From: Nakamurella antarctica
GTDB taxonomy: Bacteria > Actinomycetota > Actinomycetes > Mycobacteriales > Nakamurellaceae
Direction: 5' to 3'
Assembly: GCF_003860405.1 (NCBI RefSeq)
Contig: NZ_CP034170.1
Coordinates: 372,001 to 436,000, forward strand
Length of the DNA stretch: 64,000 nt
Position numbers and translations under genes: made by a program. The notes under the pieces were generated by a model. It was not told the DNA's origin. It did no database searches and saw only the letters and a list, made by a program, of their open reading frames with translations. This document shows positions 1 to 8,208 of the stretch, piece by piece; the stretch's first letter is position 1, and each line of letters starts with the position of its first letter.

Positions 1-752
1 AATCGGTCTCTCATTTGTTCGTAGCAGGCAACCGTGGACCAGAACTGTTGTGAAACTCCTGCTAGCCAATCAGGGTCATGAACCCAGTTTTCGGTCGAGC
101 TCCCCACCGCCCTGCTCTTGCGAATGTGTTCTTGCAGCAGTTCCATCGCGTTCGTCAACTGCCGCAAGTCGCCCAGATCGTGGGAAGTCGAGTTCGATGT
201 GAGCATTACGGGCGCCCATTTGGCGGTGGCCTCTTGAAGGCTGCGGCGCATGGTGGCTACATCTCTGAAGAGTTCCTGGATGTAGGCAGGATCGACCAAC
301 AGCTTTTCTAGTGTGGTTTTGAGAAGGGCCCGATTTTGAAGCTTCCAGGAGCCCGTTGCTTCGTTGAAGGTGGGGCTAATCCCATTGTTGCGAAGACGAG
401 CACGGATGCGGTCGACCTCATTTCGATCGAATCCAGGAATACCGAGACCGAAAAGGTCCGGTCCATTAAGCGGCGCAAGTAAGACCCGCCCTGCGTCATT
501 CGCGTATTGAGCCAGGCTCCGGTAGGCGACCGTCAATATGGGAGCAAGCTTGGCCGCCTCTCGCTGTTTGAGGGCCCCTTCCAAAAGCAAACCAAGGGCG
601 ATAAAGGTAATGAGGGCCGAGGCGGCGCCAGCGGTCATTGGATGGCTCGACCACCATCCTGCACCCGGTGCTAAAAAGTCCAGACTCACGAGGAAGGCGG
701 TGAGAGCGGCCACTCCGAGAAATGGCAGAATTTTTCGGGTTGTGATCAGCAT
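1..752 (-). CDS. Hypothetical two-TM membrane protein, 3' end missing
   Basis: An open frame reads from an ATG at 752 (complement of cat 750-752) to the left edge without a stop, giving at least 250 residues. It starts MLITTRKILPFLG and has two hydrophobic segments at about residues 8-30 and 40-62. A long hydrophilic, mostly helical region follows, with a coiled-coil-like stretch around residues 160-220. I recognise no family. The topology (short hairpin anchor, large soluble domain) fits a membrane-anchored cytoplasmic or extracytoplasmic protein of unknown role. The divergent neighbour is a tRNA gene. Because the C-terminus is outside the window, length and function are open. Confidence 0.6.
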   Translation of the reverse strand, partial: MLITTRKILPFLGVAALTAFLVSLDFLAPGAGWWSSHPMTAGAASALITFIALGLLLEGALKQREAAKLAPILTVAYRSLAQYANDAGRVLLAPLNGPDLFGLGIPGFDRNEVDRIRARLRNNGISPTFNEATGSWKLQNRALLKTTLEKLLVDPAYIQELFRDVATMRRSLQEATAKWAPVMLTSNSTSHDLGDLRQLTNAMELLQEHIRKSRAVGSSTENWVHDPDWLAGVSQQFWSTVACYEQMRDR

Positions 753-868
753 TTGGGCAGGTTACCTGACCGCGCTGCCGCCGGTGTTCTTACGAAGTGC
801 CAGCTGGCCCGCCGGGTAGTGAAGCAGAGCGTTGGTCCGTTGTTGTCCCTGGCGGTAAGCTCCGACAC

Positions 869-957
869 GGAGGCGTGTCCGAGCGGCCGAAGGAAGCCGC
901 CTTGAAAGCGGCCAGGTGTCAAAAGCCTCGCAGGTTCAAATCCTGTCGCCTCCGCCA
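869..957 (+). tRNA. tRNA-Ser(UGA)
   Basis: A full cloverleaf is visible. The acceptor stem GGAGGCG pairs with CGCCTCC, followed by discriminator G and an encoded CCA. The anticodon stem GCCGC/GCGGC encloses the loop CTTGAAA with anticodon TGA at 903-905. A long variable arm, typical of class II serine tRNAs, and a T loop GGTTCAAATCC follow. It reads UCA-type codons. A strong terminator hairpin begins two bases after CCA. Confidence 0.96.
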
Positions 958-959
958 TG

Positions 960-990
960 CGCCCGCCGGTGAACAACCGGCGGGCGTTTT
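960..990 (+). terminator. Rho-independent terminator of tRNA-Ser(UGA)
   Basis: The arm CGCCCGCCGGT pairs with ACCGGCGGGCG across a short loop and is followed by TTTT at 987-990. Its position right behind the tRNA 3' end makes the assignment clear. Confidence 0.85.
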
Positions 991-992
991 GC

Positions 993-1044
993 GTGCCCCA
1001 TCGGCGTGCCACATCGGCGTGCCCCATCGGCGTGCCCCATCGGC
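993..1044. repeat. 13-bp tandem repeat, four copies
   Basis: Four adjacent copies of GTGCCCCATCGGC occur; the second differs by one base (GTGCCACATCGGC). The array lies directly behind the tRNA terminator and is non-coding. Its 13-bp period contrasts with the 15-bp arrays inside genes of this window, as expected if coding constraint selects multiples of three. Confidence 0.9.
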
Positions 1045-1137
1045 GTATCCGCGGGGCGGGCGCAAAGACAGCCCTGGCCCGGCATGTTCGAACACGAGCC
1101 CATGCGTTAAGGCGCCGACCTTGCGAGCGGGGGGCCG

Positions 1138-1467
1138 TTATGCCTGTGGAAGTCCTTCCAGAATTTTGCTAACCCGTGTGGGTAGGTCGCCAATTACCAG
1201 CATCTGGGTGAGTCCGGTAGGTGTGACGGTGAACTTGAAAACGACCTGATGGTCGCGACGATTGCTCAGTAAGAACGCCCACACACTGATCAGCAGCATC
1301 AACATGCCATTTTCGGGACGGCGCGCCATGACGAGTTCGTCGGGCGAATCCGCGGTGATGCGATATCCGGATCTGCGCAGCGTATCCGCGACGGATGACA
1401 CGACCCATGCTCGGACGTCGGCACGCTCACGCGTGGTAGTCCACGTGAAGTTAATGGGTGCGATCAC
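1138..1467 (-). CDS. Hypothetical protein with a single hydrophobic segment
   Basis: About 109 residues from a GTG at 1467; GAAGG lies ten bases upstream, which favours this start over an in-frame ATG at 1521. The N-terminal half (containing FTWTTTRERADVRAWV) looks like a small soluble fold. A hydrophobic run, MLMLLISVWAFLL, sits near the middle, and the C-terminal third (VVFKFTVTPTGLTQMLVIGD) is predicted beta-strand. This may be a small actinobacterial domain that reshapes lipid or polyketide-like ligands, but nothing proves it. It lies alone between the tRNA-Ser repeat array and the divergent permease gene. No function is assigned. Confidence 0.55.
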   Translation of the reverse strand: MIAPINFTWTTTRERADVRAWVVSSVADTLRRSGYRITADSPDELVMARRPENGMLMLLISVWAFLLSNRRDHQVVFKFTVTPTGLTQMLVIGDLPTRVSKILEGLPQA

Positions 1468-1714
1468 AGCAGTACATCCTTCCCCCTGGTAGTCACCCGC
1501 CAAGGCGGGCGGACCCTGCACAGTTAAGCACTACCCAGATGCTCCGCTTCTTCGAGGATGCACCAGCTGCGGATGGATTTTGAACCAATGCGGGTGGATT
1601 CTGAACCAAGAAGTGGAGCGACTACCCGTCGCAGCATCGCGCGACAACCGAGGCATCGGTAGGCGGCGTCAAGGATCTCGGTGCTACGCAATGCCTGGAG
1701 GTTCGCGTCCTAGG

Positions 1715-2503
1715 ATGACACGCGTGACGTGGACCGAAATTGTGCTGATTTTCCTCGCTGGTATCGGCGCCGGGACCATCAACACCATCGTCGGGTCCGG
1801 CACACTCATCACCTTCCCCACCTTGCTGGCGTTTGGGCTGCCGCCGGTCACCGCAACCATGAGCAACGCGGTGGGCCTGGTTCCGGGCAATATCTCGGGC
1901 ACGTGGGGGTACCGGCGCGAGCTCGCGGGTCAGTGGCGCAGGCTCCGTTGGCAGCTTCCGGCCTCCCTACTGGGGGCGCTGCTGGGAGCATGGCTGCTGC
2001 TGCACCTGCCAGCTAATGCGTTCGAATCCATTGTTCCGGTGCTGTTGGTGCTGGCGCTGTTATTGGTGATCTTCCAGACTCGCATCCAGCGCTGGGTGCG
2101 GGCCCGTTCGGAGAAAGCCGGCCGGGATCACGAAATCATCAGCCGTCAGCGCATGGTGCTGCTCGTGAGCGCCACATTTTTGACAGGGATCTACGGGGGG
2201 TACTTCGCTGCGGCTCAAGGGATCATGCTGATGGGGCTGATGGGGGCGCTTCTCCCCGACAAGCTGCAGAATCTCAACGCCGCGAAAAACGTACTTACGC
2301 TCCTGGTCAATGCAGTTTCTGCGTTGACTTACACCCTGGTTGCTTTTGACAGAATCAATTGGGGTGCAGCGGGTCTCATTGCAGTGGGATCGCTGATCGG
2401 TGGTTTCCTCGGAGCGGGTGTGGGCCGCCGACTCTCTCCCGTGGTGCTGCGTTGCATCATCGTTGCGCTTGGTAGCTTCGCTATCGTCAGGATCCTGCTC
2501 TGA
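1715..2503 (+). CDS. TSUP-family (TauE/SafE) membrane permease
   Basis: 262 residues with about eight hydrophobic segments in two similar halves. The N-terminal signature region (FLAGIGAGTINTIVGSGTLI) and the second-half counterpart (GIYGGYFAAAQGIMLMGLMG) are characteristic of the sulfite exporter TauE/SafE family. Members move sulfite, sulfonates or related organic anions across the cytoplasmic membrane; the substrate here is unknown. The ATG at 1715 matches the family N-terminus. A GTG at 1724 with AGGA eight bases upstream is an alternative start. A longer frame from 1580 adds a non-hydrophobic leader and is unlikely. No linked sulfur genes are visible. Confidence 0.85.
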   Translation: MTRVTWTEIVLIFLAGIGAGTINTIVGSGTLITFPTLLAFGLPPVTATMSNAVGLVPGNISGTWGYRRELAGQWRRLRWQLPASLLGALLGAWLLLHLPANAFESIVPVLLVLALLLVIFQTRIQRWVRARSEKAGRDHEIISRQRMVLLVSATFLTGIYGGYFAAAQGIMLMGLMGALLPDKLQNLNAAKNVLTLLVNAVSALTYTLVAFDRINWGAAGLIAVGSLIGGFLGAGVGRRLSPVVLRCIIVALGSFAIVRILL

Positions 2504-2588
2504 ATTTCCTGATCTGAATTTCCACGGTGACGGACGGGAGTTCTGAGTGGCTTTCGCTCGGCCACAACTCCAGTGCTTCGCCAACACC

Positions 2589-3659
2589 TCAGCGCGGGAA
2601 GCTCGCTGCCGCCGACAGGAAAGCGTCGTTTTCGTGCGGACGAGAAATGGTGATGCGAACTCCGCCCGCATCCGCGTCGTTGAATGCCCGCACGATCACG
2701 TTTGCTGCCACCTCGCAGTGTTGGGCAAAGGCCGCAGACTGATCTCGAAGCGGCAGCCACACGAAGTTGGCTTGGGACTCAGGGACCGAATATCCCAGCT
2801 CGAGTAGCTGAGCTCGAACCCGGGCCCGCTCGAGAACCACTTGCTGGCAACGCTCTAGCAGCTCCGGGGCCGATTCCAACGATGCAAGCGCTGCTGCTTG
2901 CGCAAGAGTGCTGACCGAGAATGGCAACGCAACTTTGTGCAATGCCGTCGTCACTTCTGGCGCTGCGACCGCGTATCCGACGCGTAGGCCAGCAAGCCCG
3001 TAAGCCTTGGACATTGTCCGCAAGACCGCGACATTGTCTCGCCCGCGGGCGATCTCGATGCCATCGGGGACGTCATCGTCGTCAACAAACTCGCGGTAGG
3101 CCTCATCGATAACGACAAGCACCCGCGGCGGCACCTGATCCAGAAATGCCTGCAGCTCAACGGTTCTGAGTGCTGTCCCAGTGGGGTTATTCGGGTTGCA
3201 GACAAAAATCAGGCGCGTGTTCTCGGTGATGGCGGCGGCGAGCGCCGGCAGGTTCAATGCTTCACCGGCTAGGAGCGGCGCCGTCACCGCGGTCGCTCCC
3301 ACTACCTTCGTCAGGATGGGGTAGGCCTCAAATGAGCGCCAGCCGTAGATCACCTCGTCGCCCTCGCCGCAGGTGGCTTGGATGAACTGTTCGCATAAAG
3401 CTACGGAACCGCAGCCGACCGTGATCTGGTCGGGACTCACCCCGAATCTGTCAGCCAGTGCCCGGCCAAGCGCGCCGGAGGAGTTGTCAGGGTAGCGATT
3501 CATGTCCTGCGCTGCTTCGGTGATGGCTGCAATGACGCTGGGTAGCGGCGGGTAACCCATCTCATTTGACGCGAGTTTGATGGCGCCAGCAACGCTGCGG
3601 CCCGGGGTGTAGGTGGGGATCGCGTTCAGGGCGGCGCGGAGATGGACCTGCGACATCAT
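2589..3659 (-). CDS. pat: Aromatic amino acid aminotransferase (HisC/Pat type)
   Basis: 356 residues, a class I/II PLP aminotransferase. Visible motifs are ASNEMGYPP near the N-terminus (residues 30-38), NPNNPTG (155-161), DEAYREF (185-191) and the PLP lysine in RTMSKAYGLAGLRVGY (K218). Length and N-terminus match mycobacterial Pat (Rv3772), which transaminates phenylpyruvate and is the HisC-like paralogue outside the his operon. The ATG at 3659 follows GAAAGAGG at four bases, a clear ribosome site; the longer frame up to 3755 is not needed. With tyrA about 19 kb away it could close aromatic amino acid synthesis. HisC-like histidinol-phosphate activity is the alternative. Confidence 0.88.
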   Translation of the reverse strand: MMSQVHLRAALNAIPTYTPGRSVAGAIKLASNEMGYPPLPSVIAAITEAAQDMNRYPDNSSGALGRALADRFGVSPDQITVGCGSVALCEQFIQATCGEGDEVIYGWRSFEAYPILTKVVGATAVTAPLLAGEALNLPALAAAITENTRLIFVCNPNNPTGTALRTVELQAFLDQVPPRVLVVIDEAYREFVDDDDVPDGIEIARGRDNVAVLRTMSKAYGLAGLRVGYAVAAPEVTTALHKVALPFSVSTLAQAAALASLESAPELLERCQQVVLERARVRAQLLELGYSVPESQANFVWLPLRDQSAAFAQHCEVAANVIVRAFNDADAGGVRITISRPHENDAFLSAAASFPR

Positions 3660-3745
3660 GTGACCTCTTTCGTTTACCCCGTCAACCCTAACCGGCTGCG
3701 CCGAGTTGCTGGCCTGATTGCCTTCGATCTGATGGACTACCTTGT

Positions 3746-4447
3746 GTGACCTCACCGGAAATGCGAAAAGTCGACGATGTGCCGATCACGCTTGCGCTGC
3801 CCGCCGATACACCGGCGGGAGGGGTGGTCGTGATTCAGGAAGCTTTCGGCGTCACTGACCACATCGTCGATGTTTGCTCCCGACTGGCGCAGAGGGGGTA
3901 CGCCGCGGCCGCGCCGCACTTGTATCACCGCCTTACCGAGCAGGTATTTGCCGGCGACGACATTCCCGCTGCCAGCCTGGCGATGCGCACCTTGGAATCT
4001 GGGGGAATCACGGCGGACCTCACCGCTGCGATCAGCGCGTTGCGGACCACGGGGGTGGGCCATATCGGGATTCTCGGTTTTTGTATGGGTGGAAGCCTCG
4101 CCCTTTGGGCTGCGTCATCGCTGCCAGTTGACGCCGCCGTGACGTTCTACGGCGGCGGAGTCATTGCCTCGCGTTGGCCAGGTATCCAAGCCGGAATGGA
4201 AACGGCGCCGCGGCTGGCAGCTCCCTGGCTCGGGATTTATGGCGATCAGGATGCGTCAATTGACCTCGACGCTATCGAGGCGCTGCGCCAACGGGTGGCA
4301 GCTGCTCCCGTAGATACAAAAATCGTGAGATACCCCGACGCGGGGCACGGATTCCACAACGACTCGCGGGTGGCACATTTCGATGCATCCGCCGCCGCAG
4401 ATGCGTGGGAGCGCACCCTGCTCTGGTTCGACACCTACCTGCGCTGA
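3746..4447 (+). CDS. Dienelactone hydrolase family protein
   Basis: 233 residues of alpha/beta-hydrolase fold. The catalytic triad of the family is visible: Cys103 in GFCMGGS, Asp157 in YGDQDAS and His191 in PDAGHGFHND. The cysteine nucleophile is diagnostic for dienelactone hydrolases, which open enol-lactones in catechol degradation; many actinobacterial paralogues are housekeeping esterases of unknown substrate. The start is GTG at 3746; the in-frame ATG at 3761 is an alternative. It is divergent from pat with only 86 bp between starts, so the two promoters must overlap. No ring-cleavage genes are nearby, so a catabolic role is unproven. Confidence 0.88.
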   Translation: MTSPEMRKVDDVPITLALPADTPAGGVVVIQEAFGVTDHIVDVCSRLAQRGYAAAAPHLYHRLTEQVFAGDDIPAASLAMRTLESGGITADLTAAISALRTTGVGHIGILGFCMGGSLALWAASSLPVDAAVTFYGGGVIASRWPGIQAGMETAPRLAAPWLGIYGDQDASIDLDAIEALRQRVAAAPVDTKIVRYPDAGHGFHNDSRVAHFDASAAADAWERTLLWFDTYLR

Positions 4448-4493
4448 TTGCGGACGGGCGTTTTTGCGCCGTTGCCCTCCGTAGGGTGAGGGG

Positions 4494-5489
4494 ATGCCGT
4501 TGAACTCCCGCGTCTCTCGTGCGGTCTTTGTGGTGGGCGGGCTGTGGTTGGCTGTCCTCGTAGGGGCCTGCGCGGCTCCGTCGATTGCCGAAAGGCCCGT
4601 CAGCAGTGCCAGTCTCGACGTTTCTAGCTCTCTCACCGCGAGTACCCCCACGCTGCGCGTGACGGTGCCGGAGTTGTCCGCGTCCGAAACCTCCGCGGAG
4701 AGCGCAGCCACAGCCGCAGCCACAGCCACAGCCGCAGCCGCTGCCGCAGCCGCAGCCGCAGCCGCAGCGTCAGCCGCTGGCTCGGATTCCTCATCGGCTC
4801 CGGAGATGACGACAAGCCCAGCAGACCAGGCACCATCGAGCTCGCCAGCTGCTTCCCCGTCAACAGCTGATGCCACTGGAGCTGCCAGCGCCGAATCAAT
4901 CCCTGGACAGGCTGCGCCGCCCGCTCCGACTCCGCCCAGCGCAGCTGCGCCGGTTCCAGCTCCCGGAACGGGAGTGGCTGTCGAGCTGGTGGACTGCCCC
5001 GGATGTGTGGTGATTGCGACCCGAGCGGCGGTTCGCGGCGACCTGGCTGCGGCGATGATTAGCCGCTCGGGCAAGGTGGCGCTGCTGTCCGTGGCAACAT
5101 CCGGGCAGGTGAGCGGTGCGATCAATGTTGCCTACGGGGCAACATTTCCCACACCGACGGGCGGAGTGTTGCAGTGCGACTCGAATGCTAGGTGCATCGT
5201 GAGCGGGGTTCAACCTGACGGCACCGCGATAGTTTCTGCATTTGAATTGACGACAAATGGTGCCTGGCGGGACATCTCAGGGGACTCGGCGTTTCCCTCG
5301 GCTACGGCGAAAGGCGGCCCCATTGCGCTCACCGGGGGTCTGGGGGTGGCTGTCCAAGTCAGCGATGGCGATTCGGTGACATGGATGGCTCTGGGGTGGT
5401 CGGGCGATTTCTACACGCCCGTCGGGTGCGCTCCGGACGGAGCACTGCCAGCAGCCTCCGCATTCGATCCCAGCGCATGCCTTTCCTAG
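4494..5489 (+). CDS. Ala/Ser/Pro-rich lipoprotein
   Basis: 331 residues. A signal peptide ends in the lipobox LVGAC (Cys about residue 26), so the mature protein should be lipid-anchored outside the membrane. A low-complexity linker follows (residues about 40-160), including an almost pure Ala/Thr tract encoded by GCAGCC/ACAGCC hexamers, then Ser/Pro-rich sequence. The C-terminal 150 residues are a compact domain with cysteine pairs (ELVDCPGCV, LQCDSNARCIV, VGCAPDG) that could form disulfides. No family is recognised. The overall plan resembles the lipoprotein at 61973-62617. It starts 46 bp after the hydrolase stop. Confidence 0.7.
   Translation: MPLNSRVSRAVFVVGGLWLAVLVGACAAPSIAERPVSSASLDVSSSLTASTPTLRVTVPELSASETSAESAATAAATATAAAAAAAAAAAAASAAGSDSSSAPEMTTSPADQAPSSSPAASPSTADATGAASAESIPGQAAPPAPTPPSAAAPVPAPGTGVAVELVDCPGCVVIATRAAVRGDLAAAMISRSGKVALLSVATSGQVSGAINVAYGATFPTPTGGVLQCDSNARCIVSGVQPDGTAIVSAFELTTNGAWRDISGDSAFPSATAKGGPIALTGGLGVAVQVSDGDSVTWMALGWSGDFYTPVGCAPDGALPAASAFDPSACLS
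4702..4769. repeat. GCAGCC/ACAGCC hexamer microsatellite coding poly-Ala/Thr
   Basis: About eleven imperfect six-base units lie within the lipoprotein linker and encode an Ala/Thr run. The unit keeps frame, so copy-number change would only lengthen or shorten the linker. Confidence 0.85.
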
Positions 5490-5506
5490 CAGGGGGGTGC
5501 AGCCCC

Positions 5507-6436
5507 TCACGCTGATTTTCCCGGTGCTGGGCAGCTGAGCGCTGCCACTATCCGAAGCGCCTCCAGGGTCGATGAAATATGCGGCTGGTCTGCGGTCCCC
5601 GTGCGGTACTGCACGCACACCTTGCGCAGCGGCGGCGCCCCGGTGGCTGGCCGAAGCACCATCGGCTCGTTGACGAACGTGTCCTGTGCCAATCGTGGGA
5701 TCAGAGCAATGCCCGCTCCGGAGCAGACCAGCGCTACAACGCCCAGATATTCGTCGGCGATGTGTTTGACGATCGGGGTGAAACCCGCTGCCGCACAGGA
5801 CGCTTTGGTGACGTCCCAGCATTTGGAACCGGTGACACCCATGATCCAGTCGTCGCGCGCTAGCTCCGCCAAATCGATCGAACTCTTGGCGGCAAGCGGG
5901 TGATCGAGAGGGAGCGCGATGTCAAGAACATCGTCAACTAGGTGCTCCACGCTGAGCCGTGGATCGAAAGCCTCGATGAGGCCATCGCTGGCGTGAGCGG
6001 TGATCGCGAGGTCGACGGTCCGTGAGAGGAGCGAATCGGCCACAAACTCGGGCTGCACTTCGCGTACTTGAACCTGGAGGTTGGAGCGATCGGCGAGGTA
6101 TTTCCACGTCGGCACTGCCAGACCCCTGATGGCGGAGGGAAAGCTGCCCAGCCGGACAGTCCCGACGTGGCCCCGGCGAAAGGCAGCCAGGTCTGATTCG
6201 GCATGTTCTAGGTGGGTAAAAATCGCGTGCGCGTGCGTGAGAAGGATCTGCGCGGCCGCGGTGATGCGTACTCGGCGTCCGTCAGGCTCGAGCATCGGTG
6301 TCCCAGCCTCGCGCGAAAGTGCCGCCATTTGTTGGGACACTGCTGACGGTGTGAGGAACACTGCCTCGGCTGTCGCGGCGATAGTTCCGCATCGATCGAG
6401 CTCTCGAAGTATCTCCAGCCTGCGCACGTCGATCAT
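5507..6436 (-). CDS. LysR-family transcriptional regulator
   Basis: 309 residues. An N-terminal winged helix-turn-helix (residues 1-60; EILRELDRCGTIAATAEAV ... SAVSQQMAALSREAG) is followed by a LysR substrate-binding domain from about residue 90 (GTVRLGSFPSAIRGL). The sequence resembles the ArgP/LysG-like branch only loosely. The start ATG at 6436 matches the normal LysR N-terminus; longer upstream frames are ignored. A perfect inverted repeat lies 9 bp upstream of the start and is a likely autoregulatory site. The divergently placed tiny ORF at 6509 is the obvious candidate target, with the APC permease behind it as another. Confidence 0.9.
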   Translation of the reverse strand: MIDVRRLEILRELDRCGTIAATAEAVFLTPSAVSQQMAALSREAGTPMLEPDGRRVRITAAAQILLTHAHAIFTHLEHAESDLAAFRRGHVGTVRLGSFPSAIRGLAVPTWKYLADRSNLQVQVREVQPEFVADSLLSRTVDLAITAHASDGLIEAFDPRLSVEHLVDDVLDIALPLDHPLAAKSSIDLAELARDDWIMGVTGSKCWDVTKASCAAAGFTPIVKHIADEYLGVVALVCSGAGIALIPRLAQDTFVNEPMVLRPATGAPPLRKVCVQYRTGTADQPHISSTLEALRIVAALSCPAPGKSA

Positions 6437-6444
6437 GTAGATAT

Positions 6445-6464
6445 TCTTACACGTATTCGTAAGA
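6445..6464. promoter_or_regulatory. Inverted repeat operator of the LysR gene
   Basis: TCTTAC and GTAAGA are perfect complements around an 8-bp spacer, immediately upstream of the LysR start and inside an AT-rich intergenic stretch. The TTAC-N8-GTAA core fits the T-N11-A layout of LysR-type sites. Regulator binding is inferred from position and symmetry only. Confidence 0.55.
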
Positions 6465-6508
6465 TTAAACAGATGGACTATTGCTTTAAGCTTGGCTAGC
6501 CTGAAGTT

Positions 6509-6637
6509 ATGACAATCATCCTGTTCTCTTTCCTGGCCGTCATGGCCGTCGCCGCTCCTCGTTTTGGTGTGGACTCTCGTCGCAGAGGTGAGTGGCGCAT
6601 GGTCCGTGAAGATGACTTTCACTGGCACAGCGCCTAG
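6509..6637 (+). CDS. Small membrane peptide ORF divergent from the LysR gene
   Basis: A 42-codon frame starts with ATG at 6509 and ends at TAG 6635-6637. The peptide opens with a hydrophobic helix (MTIILFSFLAVMAVAAP) and continues with a charged tail (FGVDSRRRGEWRMVRED). It is divergent from the LysR regulator, 72 bp apart, with the inverted-repeat operator between them. No convincing Shine-Dalgarno motif precedes the ATG (TGAAGTT is the best). The helix-plus-basic-tail design and the conserved style of the N-terminus suggest a real single-pass membrane micropeptide. Coding status is unproven because the frame is short. Confidence 0.4.
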   Translation: MTIILFSFLAVMAVAAPRFGVDSRRRGEWRMVREDDFHWHSA

Positions 6638-6727
6638 TCCCCAGCGGTCTGTTTGGTCGCAGCACCAACGGGCCACGGGCACGCCGGCGAATAGGGCTGC
6701 GGCCGTTCATCAGTAGCAGCCCTAGGT

Positions 6728-8092
6728 CTAAAGCGCATTGCCTGATTCCTTAACGGGAGCATCATTATGTGAGTCTTCGCCAAGCTTCCTCGGACTCAAC
6801 CATCTGACGAGAAAGAAGAGCGCGAGTCCGATAGCGAGCAATATTCCCGCTCGGAGCCAGATTGCTCCACCCTGCTGAGTCAGCAACAGCGCGCAGGAGG
6901 CCAAGGCGAGGTAGGGAATGACGGTCGGGGCGCGGAAGTGTTTGTGCTCGACCTTGTCCCTCCGCAGGACCAGTACCGCCACGTTGGTGCTGATGAAAAC
7001 GAAAAGCAGTAGCAGCACGACGGTCTCGGCCAACGACTGCAGGTCGCCCGTGGCAGTCAGTGCCATCGCCGCCACGGTGGTGACGATGATTGCGACCCAG
7101 GGTGTTTGGCGTTTGGGAAGAACTCGACCGAGAGCCCGCGGCAGCAACGACTGTTCAGCCATCCCGAATGTCAGCCGGCTTGCCATGATCATCGTCAGCA
7201 GGGCCCCATTGGCGACAGCTACCAGCGCTATCAAACCGAAGAGCCAATCGGGAACCCCAAACCCAGTAGCCTGCACGACTTGTAGTAGCGGACCGGACGA
7301 CTCGTTCAGTTCTTCCGGCGACAGCGCAATGGAAGATGCCAAGCCGATCAACACGTAGATGACGCCAGCGGTGAGCAGGGACGCGAAGAGAGCCTTCGGG
7401 TAGACGCGGTGAACATCGCGAACCTCTTCTGCGACATTCGCCGAAGTTTCGAAGCCAACGAATGAGTAGTACGCCAGCAGCGACGCGGCGAGAATGCCTG
7501 CGGCGGGGGAGACTTCAGGGTTGAATTCTACGACTCGGGATACGTCACCATCGCCGTTTCCCAGCATTAGCCCCACAAGGACGATGACTAGCACCAGCCC
7601 CGATACCTCTATGACGGTCATGATCACGTTTGCTCTGACTGATTCCTTTACCCCGCGCGCGTTGATGAAGGCGACGAGGACGAGGAATATGAGAGCCGCT
7701 GGTACGGCGGGGACGTCGAGGAAGGGCTTGAGGTAATCGCCGGCGAAAGCCAGGCTCAGTCCGGCCGCGCTGGTAACACCGGCAGCGAGCATGCAAAAGC
7801 CCACCAAGAACGAGAGCCAAGGCAACTTGAACGCTCGTTCGGCGAAGAGTGCTGCTCCGCCTGCTTTCGGGTATTTCGTCACGAGTTCGGCGTAGGAGGC
7901 CGCGGTGAGCATGGCTAGAAACAGCGCCACGAGCAGCGGCACCCAGATTGCGCCGCCTACTTCGCCGGCGACCTTGCCCACGAGGGCGTAAATCCCAGCC
8001 CCGAGCACATCACCCAGGATGAACAAGTACAGCAGCGGTCCGTTGATGGCTTGTTTAAGTTTTGATTCTTGCGGTGCGGTGGCTGAGTCCAT
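6728..8092 (-). CDS. APC-superfamily amino acid permease
   Basis: 454 residues with about twelve hydrophobic segments. The first helix carries the APC signature GDVLGAGIYALVG, where unwound glycines bind the substrate amino and carboxyl groups. TM6 (LLAYYSFVGFETSANVAEE) is also typical of cationic or small-neutral amino acid/polyamine transporters. It should import amino acids by proton symport or exchange; the substrate cannot be fixed. The start is ATG at 8092 without a strong ribosome site. It is divergent from the unknown gene at 8209. Control by the nearby LysR protein is possible but not shown. Confidence 0.9.
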   Translation of the reverse strand: MDSATAPQESKLKQAINGPLLYLFILGDVLGAGIYALVGKVAGEVGGAIWVPLLVALFLAMLTAASYAELVTKYPKAGGAALFAERAFKLPWLSFLVGFCMLAAGVTSAAGLSLAFAGDYLKPFLDVPAVPAALIFLVLVAFINARGVKESVRANVIMTVIEVSGLVLVIVLVGLMLGNGDGDVSRVVEFNPEVSPAAGILAASLLAYYSFVGFETSANVAEEVRDVHRVYPKALFASLLTAGVIYVLIGLASSIALSPEELNESSGPLLQVVQATGFGVPDWLFGLIALVAVANGALLTMIMASRLTFGMAEQSLLPRALGRVLPKRQTPWVAIIVTTVAAMALTATGDLQSLAETVVLLLLFVFISTNVAVLVLRRDKVEHKHFRAPTVIPYLALASCALLLTQQGGAIWLRAGILLAIGLALFFLVRWLSPRKLGEDSHNDAPVKESGNAL

Positions 8093-8208
8093 CGGATGAG
8101 TGTAGGAGCGAGCTCACGTGGCTGGTACGCGGGTCTGCCACTGCGATTGGTCCCTCATTACTCTCGGCCCGATACGCTGCGGTCTAAGGCAGAGGCAAGG
8201 ATGAATCC

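Noticed and set aside
993-1044. Possible CRISPR-like repeats after tRNA-Ser(UGA)
   Set aside because: The 13-bp units are directly adjacent without spacers; this is a simple tandem array. No cas genes or spaced repeats exist in the window.
4256-5125. Long minus-strand frame opposite the Ala-rich lipoprotein
   Set aside because: It is the antisense of the GCAGCC-type tract and of a gene with a convincing lipoprotein signal; its composition is low-complexity Ala and it has no ribosome site.
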